Positions 7,774 through 16,660 of a DNA stretch of 64,000 bases are shown in pieces. Location of the stretch: assembly GCF_007970665.1 (NCBI RefSeq), contig NZ_CP042430.1, positions 4,526,001-4,590,000 on the forward strand. The letters are read 5' to 3'. Position 1 is the stretch's first letter. Each line of letters opens with the position of its first letter. This stretch comes from Baekduia soli. Its GTDB lineage: Bacteria > Actinomycetota > Thermoleophilia > Solirubrobacterales > Solirubrobacteraceae. The notes under the pieces are model-generated. The model searched no databases and was not told the DNA's origin. It worked only from the letters and a program-made list of their open reading frames with translations. Both the position numbers and the translations under genes were made by a program.

Positions 7774-8439
7774 CTAGACGGGCTGGTCGGACAGCAGAGC
7801 GGCGGCCCGCCGGCGCTGCTTGGTCAGGCGCAGGTGGAGGTCGGCCTTCTCGAGCAGGTCGTCGGGCGTCGCGCCGTCCTGCGGGAACACCGCCACGCCG
7901 ATCGAGGCCCGCACGGGCGTGTGGTCGGCCGCGTCGATGCGAGCCAGCGCCGCCTCGATGCGCTGGACCAGCAGCGTGGCGCCGTCGGCGTCGGCCTCCG
8001 GGACCAGCACGGCGAACTCGTCGCCGCCCTGGCGGGCCACGACATCGGAGCCGCGGACGTTCTCGACGAGCACGCGGCCGACCTCCTGGAGCAGGCGGTC
8101 GCCCTCCAGGTGGCCGTGGGTCTCGTTGATCGCCTTGAAGGAGTCGACGTCGAGCGTCAGCAGCGCGAAGCGCTCGGGGTCCTGCGCGGTGACCTCGTGG
8201 AGGCGCTCGTGCAGGCGGCGATAGTTGCCCACGCCGGTCAGCGGATCGGCCAGCGAGAGCTCGCGCTGGCGCACGGCGTGGCGCTCGGCCGCCCGGGCCC
8301 GGGCGATCGTCAGCGCCGCCAGGCCCGCGAAGCACGCCGTGGCCGTGGGCCAGGCGCCGTAGACCGTCCCGGCCACCAGGCCGGCCACCGAGAGCAGGAC
8401 GCGCGTCGCCGCGCCGAAGAACGGGTGTCGGAGGGACAT
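7774..8439 (-). CDS. membrane-anchored GGDEF diguanylate cyclase
   Basis: 221 aa. Two short hydrophobic helices (residues about 10-48) place the protein in the membrane, followed by a GGDEF domain. The catalytic motif is intact (GGDEF, residues 138-142). An RxxD inhibitory site ('RGSD', residues 129-132) lies five residues before it, so product inhibition by c-di-GMP is expected. 'DPLTGVGNYRRL' is the usual domain start. No EAL domain or sensory domain is attached. It converges on the ArsR gene with only three bp between the stops. Confidence 0.92.
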   Translation of the reverse strand: MSLRHPFFGAATRVLLSVAGLVAGTVYGAWPTATACFAGLAALTIARARAAERHAVRQRELSLADPLTGVGNYRRLHERLHEVTAQDPERFALLTLDVDSFKAINETHGHLEGDRLLQEVGRVLVENVRGSDVVARQGGDEFAVLVPEADADGATLLVQRIEAALARIDAADHTPVRASIGVAVFPQDGATPDDLLEKADLHLRLTKQRRRAAALLSDQPV

Positions 8440-8502
8440 TCCGTCCCCGTTGGTCGGTCGGGCGGCCCCCCGACTTGAGCGCCGGGGCGCGCCGGCGGCG
8501 CG

Positions 8503-9471
8503 TCAGGCCGCGGGCGTGGCGCCCGCGAGGGCCTGGCGGATCGACTTGGGGAGCATGAAGCGGACGTCCTCCTGGACGACCTTGAACTCCTCCACGTCCG
8601 TCACGCCGCGCGCGCGGAAGAACTCCACGACGCGCGTGACGAGCTCCTCCGGGGCGCTGGCGCCGGAGCTGATGCCGACGACGCGGACGCCCTCCAGCCA
8701 CGACTCATCGATCTCGCGGACGTCGTCGATGAGGTGCGAGGCCGTGCCCAGCTCGCGCGTGACCTGCACGAGGCGGTTGGAGTTCGACGAGTTGCGCGAC
8801 CCGACGACGAGCAGCAGGTCGCAGTGGCCGGCCATCTGCTTGACGGCCGCCTGGCGATTGGTCGTGGCGTAGCAGATGTCGTCGGTGCGGGGCCCGGTGA
8901 TCGCCGGGAAGCGCTCGCGCAGCCGGTTGATGATCGAGCGGGTCTCGTCGACCGACAGGGTCGTCTGCGAGATGTAGGCGATCTTGGTCTCGTCGGGGAC
9001 CTGGAGCGTGTCCACGTCCTCCTCGGTCTCGACGAGCACCATGTTGTCGGGGGCCTCGCCCATCGTGCCCTCGACCTCCTCGTGGCCGGCGTGGCCGATG
9101 AGGACGATCGTGTAGCCCTCGGCGGCGAACTTGACGGCCTCGCGGTGCACCTTGGTCACCAGCGGGCAGGTGGCGTCGATCGTCCGCAGGCCGCGCCGGG
9201 CGGCGTCGTCGTGGACCATCGGCGAGACGCCGTGGGCGGAGAAGACGGTCGTCGCGCCCTCCGGGATCGAGTCGTCGAGCTCGTCGACGAAGATCGCGCC
9301 GCGGGTGCGCAGCTGCGCCACGACGTGCTTGTTGTGCACGATCTCCTTGCGGACGTACACGGGCGCGCCGTAGAGCGCGAGCGCGTGCTCGACGGTCTGG
9401 ACGGCGCGATCCACCCCGGCGCAGTATCCGCGAGGGGCGGCCAAGAGGAGCTTCTCGACGGTGGCGGCCAT
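8503..9471 (-). CDS. ispH: 4-hydroxy-3-methylbut-2-enyl diphosphate reductase
   Basis: 322 aa. The three cluster-binding Cys of IspH are present: Cys17 ('PRGYCAGV'), Cys102 ('DATCPLV') and Cys200 ('[11 protein letters not shown]'), as is '[13 protein letters not shown]'. The enzyme carries out the last step of the non-mevalonate isoprenoid pathway, reducing HMBPP to IPP and DMAPP with an iron-sulfur cluster. The start at 9471 is supported by a TACACT -10 box (complement of 9482-9487), ten nt upstream. It stands alone in the window; no other MEP-pathway gene is present. Confidence 0.95.
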   Translation of the reverse strand: MAATVEKLLLAAPRGYCAGVDRAVQTVEHALALYGAPVYVRKEIVHNKHVVAQLRTRGAIFVDELDDSIPEGATTVFSAHGVSPMVHDDAARRGLRTIDATCPLVTKVHREAVKFAAEGYTIVLIGHAGHEEVEGTMGEAPDNMVLVETEEDVDTLQVPDETKIAYISQTTLSVDETRSIINRLRERFPAITGPRTDDICYATTNRQAAVKQMAGHCDLLLVVGSRNSSNSNRLVQVTRELGTASHLIDDVREIDESWLEGVRVVGISSGASAPEELVTRVVEFFRARGVTDVEEFKVVQEDVRFMLPKSIRQALAGATPAA

Positions 9472-9501
9472 GCGGGTCACGAGTGTAGAGCGCTCGATCG
9501 G

Positions 9502-9526
9502 GGCCCGGACCGCGCAGGTCCGGGCC
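9502..9526. terminator. hairpin after the M28 peptidase gene
   Basis: A perfect 10-bp inverted repeat (GGCCCGGACC and GGTCCGGGCC) around a five-nt loop GCGCA. It lies 17 bp beyond the minus-strand stop at 9543 and just before the ispH -10 box. There is no T-run. Confidence 0.6.
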
Positions 9527-9542
9527 GGGCGCGTCCCCGCGC

Positions 9543-10529
9543 TCAGCCGGCCGGCGTACCGTCGGTCGGCCAGGTGCGGATGAGCTCGGTGATCGTCTCG
9601 CCGACGGCGTCGACGCTGTCGACCGACAGCTTGTCGTAGGTGTCCTGGAGCCCGTCCTTGTACTTGTAGCTCCAGTCGATGAGGTCCACCGCCGGGATGC
9701 CCGCGCGCAGGAACGGCGTGTGGTCGTCGAAGATCGACACCTCGGAGCGGTTGGGGAAGATGCCCTGGACCCCGACGCGGTCGGCCGCGCCGCGCACCTG
9801 GCTCCACAGCGACGGGGTGCTGGTCCCCTCGCGCGGGAAGCGGACGCCCGTGTTGCCGATGTAGTCCAGCAGGATCATCGCCCGGACCTCCTCGGCGTGG
9901 ATCTGGACGTAGGACTTCGAGCCGCGCAGCGCGTCGCGGTAGAAGTCGCTGGTCGGGAAGGGCTCCTCCTCGCCGTCGAAGAGCACGAAGCGGATGCCCG
10001 GCGACACCGCGGTGCGCCGCAGGCGCCTGATCGAGCGGGCGAGCTCGATCACGGTGCCGACCGCCGCCGCCGCGTCGTTGGCCCCCACGAAGCCCTTGGG
10101 GTGGTATTCGCTGTCGTAGTGGGCGCCGATGACGATGACCGGGCCCGGGCCCGGCAGCTGGCCGACGATGTTGCGCAGCCCGGGGTGGCCGGGCACGTCC
10201 TCGAAGTGCGCGTCGGGCAGCAGCCCGGCGAGCTTGACCGCCAGCCGGCGCAGCTGGGGTGAGCCCGCGGGGCGCTGGCCGGCGTCGACCTGGAGCTTGG
10301 CGATGCGCATCGCGGCGGCGCCGTCGAAGCGATCGAAGCGGGCGTGCGGCACCTTGCCGGCCACGGCCGTCTGGGCCTCCGGGCCGCCGCCCTTGTCCTT
10401 GGCGCCCGTGAACGGCAGGCCGCCGACGGCCAGCAGCACGAGCACGCCGATGAGCGCGACCTGGCCCACGATCGCCACGACGATCAGGCGGGGCGAGAAG
10501 CGGCCTCCGTCGTTCTCGGAGACGGCCAC
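9543..10529 (-). CDS. M28 family zinc peptidase, membrane-anchored
   Basis: 328 aa from a GTG at 10529. One helix at residues about 12-36 anchors the enzyme. Zinc-site motifs of M28 aminopeptidases are visible: 'GAHYDSEYH' (His and Asp), '[10 protein letters not shown]' (bridging Asp) and 'FDGEEEPF' (catalytic Glu pair), with a distal Asp/His region 'LLDYIGN' and '[11 protein letters not shown]'. The catalytic domain therefore looks intact and probably faces outside the cell, cleaving N-terminal residues of peptides. No Shine-Dalgarno is seen before the GTG. A nine-codon reading frame (10561-10532) ends three bp before it and could be a tiny coupled leader, but I would not insist on it. Confidence 0.82.
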   Translation of the reverse strand: MAVSENDGGRFSPRLIVVAIVGQVALIGVLVLLAVGGLPFTGAKDKGGGPEAQTAVAGKVPHARFDRFDGAAAMRIAKLQVDAGQRPAGSPQLRRLAVKLAGLLPDAHFEDVPGHPGLRNIVGQLPGPGPVIVIGAHYDSEYHPKGFVGANDAAAAVGTVIELARSIRRLRRTAVSPGIRFVLFDGEEEPFPTSDFYRDALRGSKSYVQIHAEEVRAMILLDYIGNTGVRFPREGTSTPSLWSQVRGAADRVGVQGIFPNRSEVSIFDDHTPFLRAGIPAVDLIDWSYKYKDGLQDTYDKLSVDSVDAVGETITELIRTWPTDGTPAG

Positions 10530-10655
10530 GGTCAGGAGCGGATCGGCAGGACGGGGGCCATGGCGTGCCCGGGCACGGTACCGGGCGCACCTGAGGGCAT
10601 GCAGCGGCCGGAGGCCCGGAGTAGGCTGCCGCCACGTGACTGACGGGAGGCCGCG

Positions 10656-12140
10656 ATGGCACAGCAGCACCTGGATCGACTGACCGCGATCGACGCCTCG
10701 TTCCTGGCCCAGGAGGGTCCGGCGTCGCACATGCACATCGGCGGGGTCGTGCTGTGCGAGGGCCCCGCCCCCCGGTTCGAGGAGATCCTCGACCACATCC
10801 GCTCGCGGCTGCACCTCGTCCCCCGCTACCGCCAGCGCCTGGCCGAGCCGCCCCTGGAGGCCGGCCGCCCGCTGTGGGTCGACGACCCGACGTTCAACCT
10901 CGAGTACCACGTGCGCCAGACCGCGCTGCCCGCTCCGGGCACCGAGGACCAGCTCTGGCGGCTGGTCGGCCGCCTCATGTCCCAGCAGCTGGACCGCTCC
11001 AAGCCGCTGTGGGAGATGTGGATCGTCGAGGGCCTGGAGCGCGGCGGCTTCGCGCTGCTGTCCAAGACCCATCACTCGCTCATCGACGGCATCTCTGGCG
11101 TCGACCTCGCGACGGTGATGTTCGACGTCACGCCCGTGCCCGCCGAGGTCCCGCACCCCGACGAGCCCTGGCGACCGCACCGCGAGCCGACGCCCGTCGA
11201 CCTCGTCGCCGGCGGGGCGATCGGCCTGGCCAAGGCCGCGGCCGCCGGCGTGGCGGGCGTGCTCGGCGCGATCGCGCGGCCCCAGTCGGCGCTGCGCGCC
11301 GCGACGGAGGCGGCCGAGGGCGTCGGCGAGGTCGTGTGGGCCGGGCTGAACCCCGCGCCAGCGACGCCGCTGAACGTCGAGATCGGCCCCCACCGCCGCT
11401 ACACGGTCGTCCGCAACAGCCTCGCCGACTTCAAGCTCATCAAGAACGCGTTCGGCGGGACGGTCAACGACGTCGTGCTCACCGTCGTCAGCGGCGCGCT
11501 GCGCGCGTGGCTGCACGGCCGCGGCGTGCGTACGGAGGGCGTCGAGCTGCGGGCGCTGGTGCCCGTCTCCACGCGCGGCAACCACGAGGCCAACACGCTC
11601 GGCAACCGGATCGCCGCGATGCGCGCGCCGCTGCCGGTCTACATCGACGACCCCGTGGCACGCCTGCGCGCCGTCAAGCTCGCGATGGACGGGCTCAAGG
11701 AGTCCAAGCAGGCCGTGGGCGCCGAGGTGCTCACCGGCGTGCAGGGCTTCGCCCCGCCGACGATCCTCGCCCAGGCCTCGCGCCTGAACTTCTCGACGCG
11801 GCTGTTCAACCTCATCGTCACCAACGTCCCGGGACCACAGCTGCCGCTCTACGTGCGCGGGCGCGAGATGACCGACGTGTTCCCTGTCGCGTTCCTGCCC
11901 AAGAACCACGCGCTGGCCGTGGCGATCATGTCCTACAACGGCCAGATGAACTTCGGGCTGCTGGGCGACTACGACGCGCTGAGCGACCTCGAGGACTTCG
12001 CGGAGGGCATCCGCACCTCGCTGGCCGAGCTCGTCGCGCTGGCGCGCAGCCGCACCTCGCCGCCCCGCGCCGCCGGTGAGGCCAACGGCGCGTCGGCCAA
12101 CGGCGCCTCGGCACGGCGCGGCGCGGGCGCGCGCGGCTGA
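10656..12140 (+). CDS. wax ester synthase/diacylglycerol acyltransferase (WS/DGAT)
   Basis: 494 aa. The catalytic motif H-H-x-x-x-D-G is intact as 'HHSLIDG' (residues 139-145). The N-terminal '[16 protein letters not shown]' and the C-terminal '[15 protein letters not shown]' blocks are family signatures. The enzyme uses acyl-CoA to make triacylglycerol or wax ester storage lipid at the membrane. The start has GGGAGG five nt upstream, and a TAGGCT box at 10622-10627 would give a 5' leader of about 22 nt. The gene stands alone between the divergent peptidase and the convergent subtilase. An Ala/Asn/Gly-rich tail ('[12 protein letters not shown]') extends beyond the usual end. Confidence 0.93.
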   Translation: MAQQHLDRLTAIDASFLAQEGPASHMHIGGVVLCEGPAPRFEEILDHIRSRLHLVPRYRQRLAEPPLEAGRPLWVDDPTFNLEYHVRQTALPAPGTEDQLWRLVGRLMSQQLDRSKPLWEMWIVEGLERGGFALLSKTHHSLIDGISGVDLATVMFDVTPVPAEVPHPDEPWRPHREPTPVDLVAGGAIGLAKAAAAGVAGVLGAIARPQSALRAATEAAEGVGEVVWAGLNPAPATPLNVEIGPHRRYTVVRNSLADFKLIKNAFGGTVNDVVLTVVSGALRAWLHGRGVRTEGVELRALVPVSTRGNHEANTLGNRIAAMRAPLPVYIDDPVARLRAVKLAMDGLKESKQAVGAEVLTGVQGFAPPTILAQASRLNFSTRLFNLIVTNVPGPQLPLYVRGREMTDVFPVAFLPKNHALAVAIMSYNGQMNFGLLGDYDALSDLEDFAEGIRTSLAELVALARSRTSPPRAAGEANGASANGASARRGAGARG

Positions 12141-12155
12141 GCGCCGCGGCCCGCG

Positions 12156-13817
12156 TCAGCGGCGGGCGATGCGCACGCTGGCGTCCGCGCGCACGGGCGG
12201 CGCCTCGCGGTTGCCCGCGCGGTCGACGGCGATCGTGAAGAAGCCGTAGCGCTGGCCGCGCATCCCGCGCAGCTGCATCGAGCGCGCGCGGGTGGTGGCG
12301 ATGCGCCGCGCCGGGCGGCCGCCGGCCGAGCGCCAGACCTCGAAGTGGTCGATGCCCGTCGAGGCCACGCCGGGCAGCGTGTCGTCCTCGCCGCGCCAGC
12401 GCAGGCGGATCGAGCGCCCGCGGACCACGGGGCGCTGCAGCGACGACGTCGGCGCCGTGCGGTCGATGGCGCGGGCGGCCGCCATGGCGGCGCCGGCGTC
12501 CAGGATGCCCCAACCCAGGTCGCCGGTCCAGCCGACCGCCGAGGGGCGGTGGGCGGTCTGCTTGAGCAGCCGCACGACGTCGGCGGGCGGCAGCGCCGGG
12601 TTGACCGCGCGCATGAGCGCCGCGACCGCGGCGACCTGCGGCGCGGCCATCGACGTGCCGGGCAGGTAGGCGTAGCGCGGGTCGCCGTCGAACGTCGTGC
12701 GGCAGTGGCACGGCGGCTGGTCGGAGGTCGGCCCGCCGCGCTCCAGCGCGGTGGTCTGCGCGGGGAACGCGCCGAGCAGGCCGTTGGGGCCGCTGCCGCC
12801 GTACGTGCCGTAGGCGGCCATGGAGATCTGCCCGCCGCGGCCGGCGAACGAGGCGCGGGCGTCGGCGGCGGTCGCCGCGGTCACCGACAGGCCGAGGTTC
12901 TGGGTGATGTCGGGGCCCGTGCCGGTGGGCTGCAGCACGTTGGCCGGGTCGCCCTGCTCGGTGACGGGGTCGTCGGCCGCCGCGGCCACGAGCACCGAGC
13001 CGTGCGCGGCGGCGTAGCGCAGCGCCTGCACCACGGCGTCGGAGGCGGGGACGCGCCCGTCGGTGCCGAAGCTCATGACGATGGACTGCGCGCCGTTGTC
13101 GGCCGCCCACACCAGGGCCTCGGCGACGCTGCCCTCCGTCAGGTCGCTCTTGGCGATGAGCAGGTCGCAGTTGCCGCCCGCCCCGGCAAGGCCGATCCCG
13201 TTGCCGGATGTCGCGCAGGCCAGGGAGGCGACGTGGGTCCCGTGGCCGACCTCGTCGACGGTCGCGGGGCCGTCGGCGCTGTCGGCGTCGAAGTCGGCGG
13301 TCGCGACGATGCGCGCGGCCAGGTCGGGATGGGTGGCGTCCACGCCGGTGTCGATGACGGCCACGCGGGCGCCGTCGCCGCGCGTGACGTCCCAGGCGCT
13401 CGGCAGGCTCTCGCGGGCCGCCCACCATTCGACGACGGTGCCGGGCTCGGCGCGCGGCTCGGGGTCGGTCAGCGCCGGGTCGTCGGGCACGTAGCGCAGC
13501 GTGAAGCGCCGCTCGGCCCGCACGGAGGCCACCGCCGGGTCGGCCCGCAGCCGGCGGGCCAGCGCGCGCAGCGACGCGCCGTGCCGGGCGCGGACGCCGA
13601 CCAGCCGCAGCTGCGGCACCGACAGGCCCGCGGGGCGGGCACCCGCGCGCGCGGCCACCGCCCGGGCCGCGGCGGCCTGCGCCGTGCCGTGGGCCGGCGG
13701 GCGCAGCGTGACGAGCAGCCGGCCCGTGGGCGGCGTGGGCGCCGGAGCCGCGACCGCGGCGCCGGGCGCGACCGTCAGCCCGGCGAGCACCACGGCGCAG
13801 ACCACCGGACCTCGCAT
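12156..13817 (-). CDS. secreted S8 family subtilisin-like serine protease
   Basis: 553 aa. A signal peptide (residues 1-24, ending 'AVAAPA') and an I9-like propeptide region (about 33-110) precede the S8 domain. The triad is Asp156 ('AVIDTGVDATHPDL'), His192 ('GHGTHVASL') and Ser389 ('PGTSMAAPQVAA'). About 100 C-terminal residues form a beta-sandwich with 'GIDHFEVWRS' and 'YGFFTIAVDRAGNRE', typical of Ig or fibronectin-like adhesion domains. The start at 13817 has a TACCCT box (complement of 13826-13831) eight nt upstream. It is probably an extracellular scavenging protease and is monocistronic. Confidence 0.92.
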   Translation of the reverse strand: MRGPVVCAVVLAGLTVAPGAAVAAPAPTPPTGRLLVTLRPPAHGTAQAAAARAVAARAGARPAGLSVPQLRLVGVRARHGASLRALARRLRADPAVASVRAERRFTLRYVPDDPALTDPEPRAEPGTVVEWWAARESLPSAWDVTRGDGARVAVIDTGVDATHPDLAARIVATADFDADSADGPATVDEVGHGTHVASLACATSGNGIGLAGAGGNCDLLIAKSDLTEGSVAEALVWAADNGAQSIVMSFGTDGRVPASDAVVQALRYAAAHGSVLVAAAADDPVTEQGDPANVLQPTGTGPDITQNLGLSVTAATAADARASFAGRGGQISMAAYGTYGGSGPNGLLGAFPAQTTALERGGPTSDQPPCHCRTTFDGDPRYAYLPGTSMAAPQVAAVAALMRAVNPALPPADVVRLLKQTAHRPSAVGWTGDLGWGILDAGAAMAAARAIDRTAPTSSLQRPVVRGRSIRLRWRGEDDTLPGVASTGIDHFEVWRSAGGRPARRIATTRARSMQLRGMRGQRYGFFTIAVDRAGNREAPPVRADASVRIARR

Positions 13818-13858
13818 CCCGGACGAGGGTACGCCGGCCGCGGCGCGCCGGCGGCGGC

Positions 13859-14155
13859 TCAGTAGCCGAGGGCGAACTTCGCGTCCTCGGACATCCGGTC
13901 CGGGGTCCAGGGCGGGGTGAAGACCATCGAGGACTCGACCGACGTGACGCCGTCGAGCTCGGTGACGAACTCCTCGATCTGCTCGCTGACCTGCGGTCCG
14001 ATCGGGCACCCGGGCGACGTCAGCGAGAAGGTCACGTGGACGTCCCCGCCGGTCACCTCGATGCCGTAGATCAGGCCCAGCTCGACGAAGTCCAAGCCGA
14101 GCTCGGGGTCGATCACGTTGGTGAGGGCCGCTTCCACATCTTCAACAGACGGCAT
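13859..14155 (-). CDS. DUF59/MIP18 family iron-sulfur assembly protein (SufT-like)
   Basis: 98 aa. 'VIDPELGLDFVELGLIYGIEV' is the DUF59 signature, followed by 'TSPGCPIGPQV' with the conserved Cys; this matches SufT/PaaD-type factors that help mature Fe-S proteins. The start at 14155 has a TAGACT box eight nt upstream (complement of 14164-14169), with AAGGA between. No suf genes are nearby, so it acts as a stand-alone carrier or maturation factor. ispH, whose product needs an Fe-S cluster, lies about five kb away, but a link is only suggestive. Confidence 0.85.
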   Translation of the reverse strand: MPSVEDVEAALTNVIDPELGLDFVELGLIYGIEVTGGDVHVTFSLTSPGCPIGPQVSEQIEEFVTELDGVTSVESSMVFTPPWTPDRMSEDAKFALGY

Positions 14156-14223
14156 ATTCCTTGAGTCTAGCCCCGGCGCTCATGTAGGTTCGCGAGATCG
14201 TCTCCTTCAGCGAACATCCTGCC

Positions 14224-14514
14224 GTGTTGCGCTGCACCGGGGACGAGGACCGGTCCACCCAGAGCCTGCGCCGGCAGGCCCTCTCGCGGGCCCTGCACGC
14301 CGAGGGGCCGCTCGTCGTCGACCTCAACGAGCTGGCGTTCGCCGACCCCTCGCTGATGGTCGATCTCGCGATGGTGTCGCGCCGCGTTCGCCACGCCGGC
14401 GGGATCGTGCACATCCACGGCGCCCAGCCGCAGATCCTGCGGCTCATCGAGCTCGTCGGCCTGCACCGCCTCCCCGGCGTGGTCGTCGAGCCCGCCGCGC
14501 CGCTGCCCGCCTGA
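14224..14514 (+). CDS. STAS domain protein
   Basis: 96 aa from the GTG at 14224. The pattern 'GPLVVDLNELAFADPSLMVDLAMVSRRVRHAGGIVHIHG' fits the central strand and helix of a STAS domain, as in anti-sigma factor antagonists. The usual phospho-acceptor Ser appears in 'DPSLM'. The start is uncertain: a TAGGTT box at 14185-14190 is 33 nt upstream, and leaderless initiation at an ATC codon (14197) would add nine residues, 'VSFSEHPAV', that complete the first strand. It is the first gene before fxsA, from which it is separated by its own -10 box. Confidence 0.7.
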   Translation: MLRCTGDEDRSTQSLRRQALSRALHAEGPLVVDLNELAFADPSLMVDLAMVSRRVRHAGGIVHIHGAQPQILRLIELVGLHRLPGVVVEPAAPLPA

Positions 14515-14551
14515 GCCGGTCCCGCGCGCGACCGCGTAGCCTCTGGGCCCC

Positions 14552-15028
14552 ATGCCCCTCCTGGTGCTCCTGGCCCTGTTCGTGGTCGTCCCGATCCTCG
14601 AGATCTACGTGATCATCCAGGTCGGCCAGGCGATCGGCGCCCTCTGGACGATCGCCCTGCTCATCGGCGACTCCCTCGTCGGCAGCATCCTCATGAAGTC
14701 CCAGGGCCGGGCGGCCTGGCAGCGCTTCCGGGCGGCGCTGGCCGAGGGCAGGATGCCCGCCCGCGAGGTCCTCGACGGCGTGCTCATCATCTTCGGCGGC
14801 GCGTTCCTGGTCACCCCCGGGTTCTGCAGCGACGTCGTCGGTGCCCTGCTCCTGCTGCCGCCCACGCGCACCGTCCTGCGCCGCGTGCTCGTGCGCCGCT
14901 TCAGCTTCGCGATGCTCGCCGACCTGCCCAACCCGCGGATGCCCGGGGGCCGCGGCCGGCGGCCGGGCGGCCAGGGCTTCGACGTGGACGGCACCGCGAC
15001 CGAGATCGACCCCAGGAGGCTCCCGTGA
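14552..15028 (+). CDS. fxsA: FxsA family membrane protein
   Basis: 158 aa. Residues 1-45 and 75-110 are hydrophobic and carry the family patterns 'VVPILEIYVIIQVG', 'GDSLVGSILMKSQGR' and 'GGAFLVTPGFCSDVVGALLLLPPTR'. E. coli FxsA is a cytoplasmic-membrane protein whose overproduction suppresses phage T7 exclusion by F; its normal role is unclear. The start has TAGCCT (14537-14542) nine nt upstream. The C-terminal tail is Gly/Arg-rich. Its TGA overlaps the next gene's GTG, so the two are translationally coupled. Confidence 0.92.
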   Translation: MPLLVLLALFVVVPILEIYVIIQVGQAIGALWTIALLIGDSLVGSILMKSQGRAAWQRFRAALAEGRMPAREVLDGVLIIFGGAFLVTPGFCSDVVGALLLLPPTRTVLRRVLVRRFSFAMLADLPNPRMPGGRGRRPGGQGFDVDGTATEIDPRRLP

Positions 15029-15996
15029 CCGTGACCCCCGACGCCGAGGACCCGCGCGAGCTGGCCGAGGGCGAGAGCGACGCGGTGACCGTCGCGTTCA
15101 GCGACGCGACGGCCGACGTGTGCGGCGTGGCGCGGATCGGCCGGGCGCGCAGCGGCGGCGAGATCGTCACGAGCGGCCTGGCGATGCTCTTCGCCGGCGG
15201 CGGCCCCGTCGCGGTGCGGGCCGAGGGGGGCACGGAGCCCGACGCCGAGACGACCTCCTGGGGCGGCATCGAGGCCGCCGGGCTGGAGACCGAGATCGTC
15301 GAGCCGCTGCGCGCCTGGCGCGTGCACTTCGCCGACGCCGACGGCCGCCACGGCTTCTCCCTGGACCTCTCGGCGCTCAGCGAGCCCGCGGTCCTGGAGG
15401 CCGGCCTGCCCGCAAGCCGGCTGGGCGGCATGGAGGGCTACGACCAGCTCGTGCACGTCAGCGGCAGCGTCGTGGTCGACGGCCAGACGCGGCGCTTCAC
15501 GGGCCGCGGCCAGCGCGGCCACTCCTGGGGCACGCCGGACTGGGACAAGCTCGCGCTCGCGCGCACGATCGGCGTCTGGCTCGAGGACGGCCGCGGCGTG
15601 ACGATGACGACCGTGCGCCCGGCCAAGGCGGCCTCCCATGCCGAGGAGGCGATCCATGCCGTCCTGCTCGCGCCGCCGGGCGAGGACGACGACGAGCACG
15701 TCGGCGGCGGGGCGGCCGTGGCGCTCGGCGGCGCCGTGGCGACGGTCATCGCCGACCCGCGCCTGTCGACGACCTACGACGCCGAGGGCCGCCAGCGCCA
15801 CGCGGGGCTCGAGCTCTACGTCGGCGCCGACGACGACCACGCGCACCGCGCGGCGGGCGAGGCGGCCTGCGGGACGACCCTGGACCTCGGGCGCCTGCGC
15901 CTGGACTGCGCGTTCTTCACCTGGCGCATGGAGGGCCAGTCGGGCGTCGGCCGCTACGACGTGCTGCGTCGCGTGGCCGACGGCGCCGCGGCCTGA
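15025..15996 (+). CDS. AttH/CrtC-like lipocalin-type protein (DUF7064/7065-like)
   Basis: 323 aa, starting at a GTG coupled to the fxsA stop. The chain is beta-rich throughout, and 'GRGQRGHSWGTPDWDK' near residue 165 matches the H-S-W-G block found in AttH, carotenoid 1,2-hydratase (CrtC) and DUF7064-type proteins, which form double lipocalin-like barrels. A second Trp-rich block, 'FFTWRMEGQSGVGRYDV', lies near the C-terminus. There is no signal peptide, so it is probably cytoplasmic. Family members bind or modify hydrophobic substrates such as terpenoids or steroids; the ligand here cannot be deduced. Confidence 0.65.
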   Translation: MTVTPDAEDPRELAEGESDAVTVAFSDATADVCGVARIGRARSGGEIVTSGLAMLFAGGGPVAVRAEGGTEPDAETTSWGGIEAAGLETEIVEPLRAWRVHFADADGRHGFSLDLSALSEPAVLEAGLPASRLGGMEGYDQLVHVSGSVVVDGQTRRFTGRGQRGHSWGTPDWDKLALARTIGVWLEDGRGVTMTTVRPAKAASHAEEAIHAVLLAPPGEDDDEHVGGGAAVALGGAVATVIADPRLSTTYDAEGRQRHAGLELYVGADDDHAHRAAGEAACGTTLDLGRLRLDCAFFTWRMEGQSGVGRYDVLRRVADGAAA

Positions 15997-16008
15997 GCGG
16001 CGCCCGGG

Positions 16009-16499
16009 CTAGTTGTCGGAGCCCAGCCGGTCCCAGAGGTAGAGCTCGAGGCACTCGCTCGCGAGCTCCAGCGAGCGGGCGCGCGAGAGGCGCGGCAGGA
16101 CCGTGTCCAGCGCCTGGTCCTCGGCGACCCCGGCCTCGAAGGCCTCCTCGCCGCGGAAGCCCGCCGCGATCTTCAGCGCCTCCCGGCGGTTCTCGCCGAG
16201 GGTCGGGAAGACGTTCATGAGGAAGTCGCGGTTGGCGATGGGCTGGCCGACCTCCAGCGAGGCGTGCCACGCGGCGAGCATGGAGAGGTCGTGCTCGTCG
16301 AGGTCGGCGACGGCCTTGGCGTAGTGCGTGTCGAGCTCACGCTCGGGATCTCGTCCACCCAGGCGCGAACGAGCTCGCCGAGCAGCTGCCGCCGGGCCTC
16401 CCGGCCGACGGAATCAGCGATGACGCGGATGGCGTCATGAGGTTCGATGAAGCAGAGGGGCACCTGCGCTCCCAGCGCTCGTGGGACTTCGGACGGCAT
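16009..16499 (-). pseudogene. hypothetical gene broken by one missing base
   Basis: Two reading frames join into one plausible protein of about 163 aa. The N-terminal part (ATG at 16499) reads through 'PHDAIRVIADSVGREARRQL' to 'RAWVDEIP', and the C-terminal part continues as 'ERELDTHYAKAVADLDEHDL' to the stop at 16009. Restoring one C on the coding strand, in the CCC run at 16345-16347, fuses them in frame as 'WVDEIPERELD'. The product would be soluble, helical and acidic; I do not recognise the family. The lesion is of the same kind as in three other genes of the window, which argues for a base-calling error. The gene is divergent from the GntR operon. Confidence 0.6.
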
Positions 16500-16632
16500 G
16501 ACGGTACGAGGGCCCCCGGACGGCAAACCGGCGCTGTTCGCGGGTCGGCGCGTTCCTCCTGCATCTGACGGGATTGCGCGTGCGCGCTGCGCGTCCGGGC
16601 GTCCGGCAGGGGCCGGACCGAACCGCGCGCGA

Positions 16633-16644
16633 ATTGCATGCAAT
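16633..16644. promoter_or_regulatory. palindromic operator of the GntR operon
   Basis: ATTGCATGCAAT is a perfect 12-bp palindrome ending four bp before the TATGCT -10 box (16649-16654) of the GntR gene, inside the promoter spacer. Its position and AT-rich outer bases in a GC-rich genome fit an autorepressor site. Confidence 0.7.
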
Positions 16645-16648
16645 GTCG

Positions 16649-16654
16649 TATGCT
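16649..16654 (+). promoter_or_regulatory. -10 box of the GntR catabolic operon
   Basis: TATGCT ends six nt before the GTG start at 16661, so transcription is expected to begin at the start codon. Confidence 0.55.
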
Positions 16655-16660
16655 CGGCGC

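Noticed and set aside
10532-10561. A nine-codon leader peptide before the M28 peptidase gene
   Set aside because: It ends three bp before the GTG, but the -10 spacing is poor and nothing else supports it.
16349-16643. A separate protein from the minus-strand frame starting at 16643
   Set aside because: The part before 16499 has no conserved look and crosses the GntR promoter; only the segment from 16499 joins the frameshifted gene.
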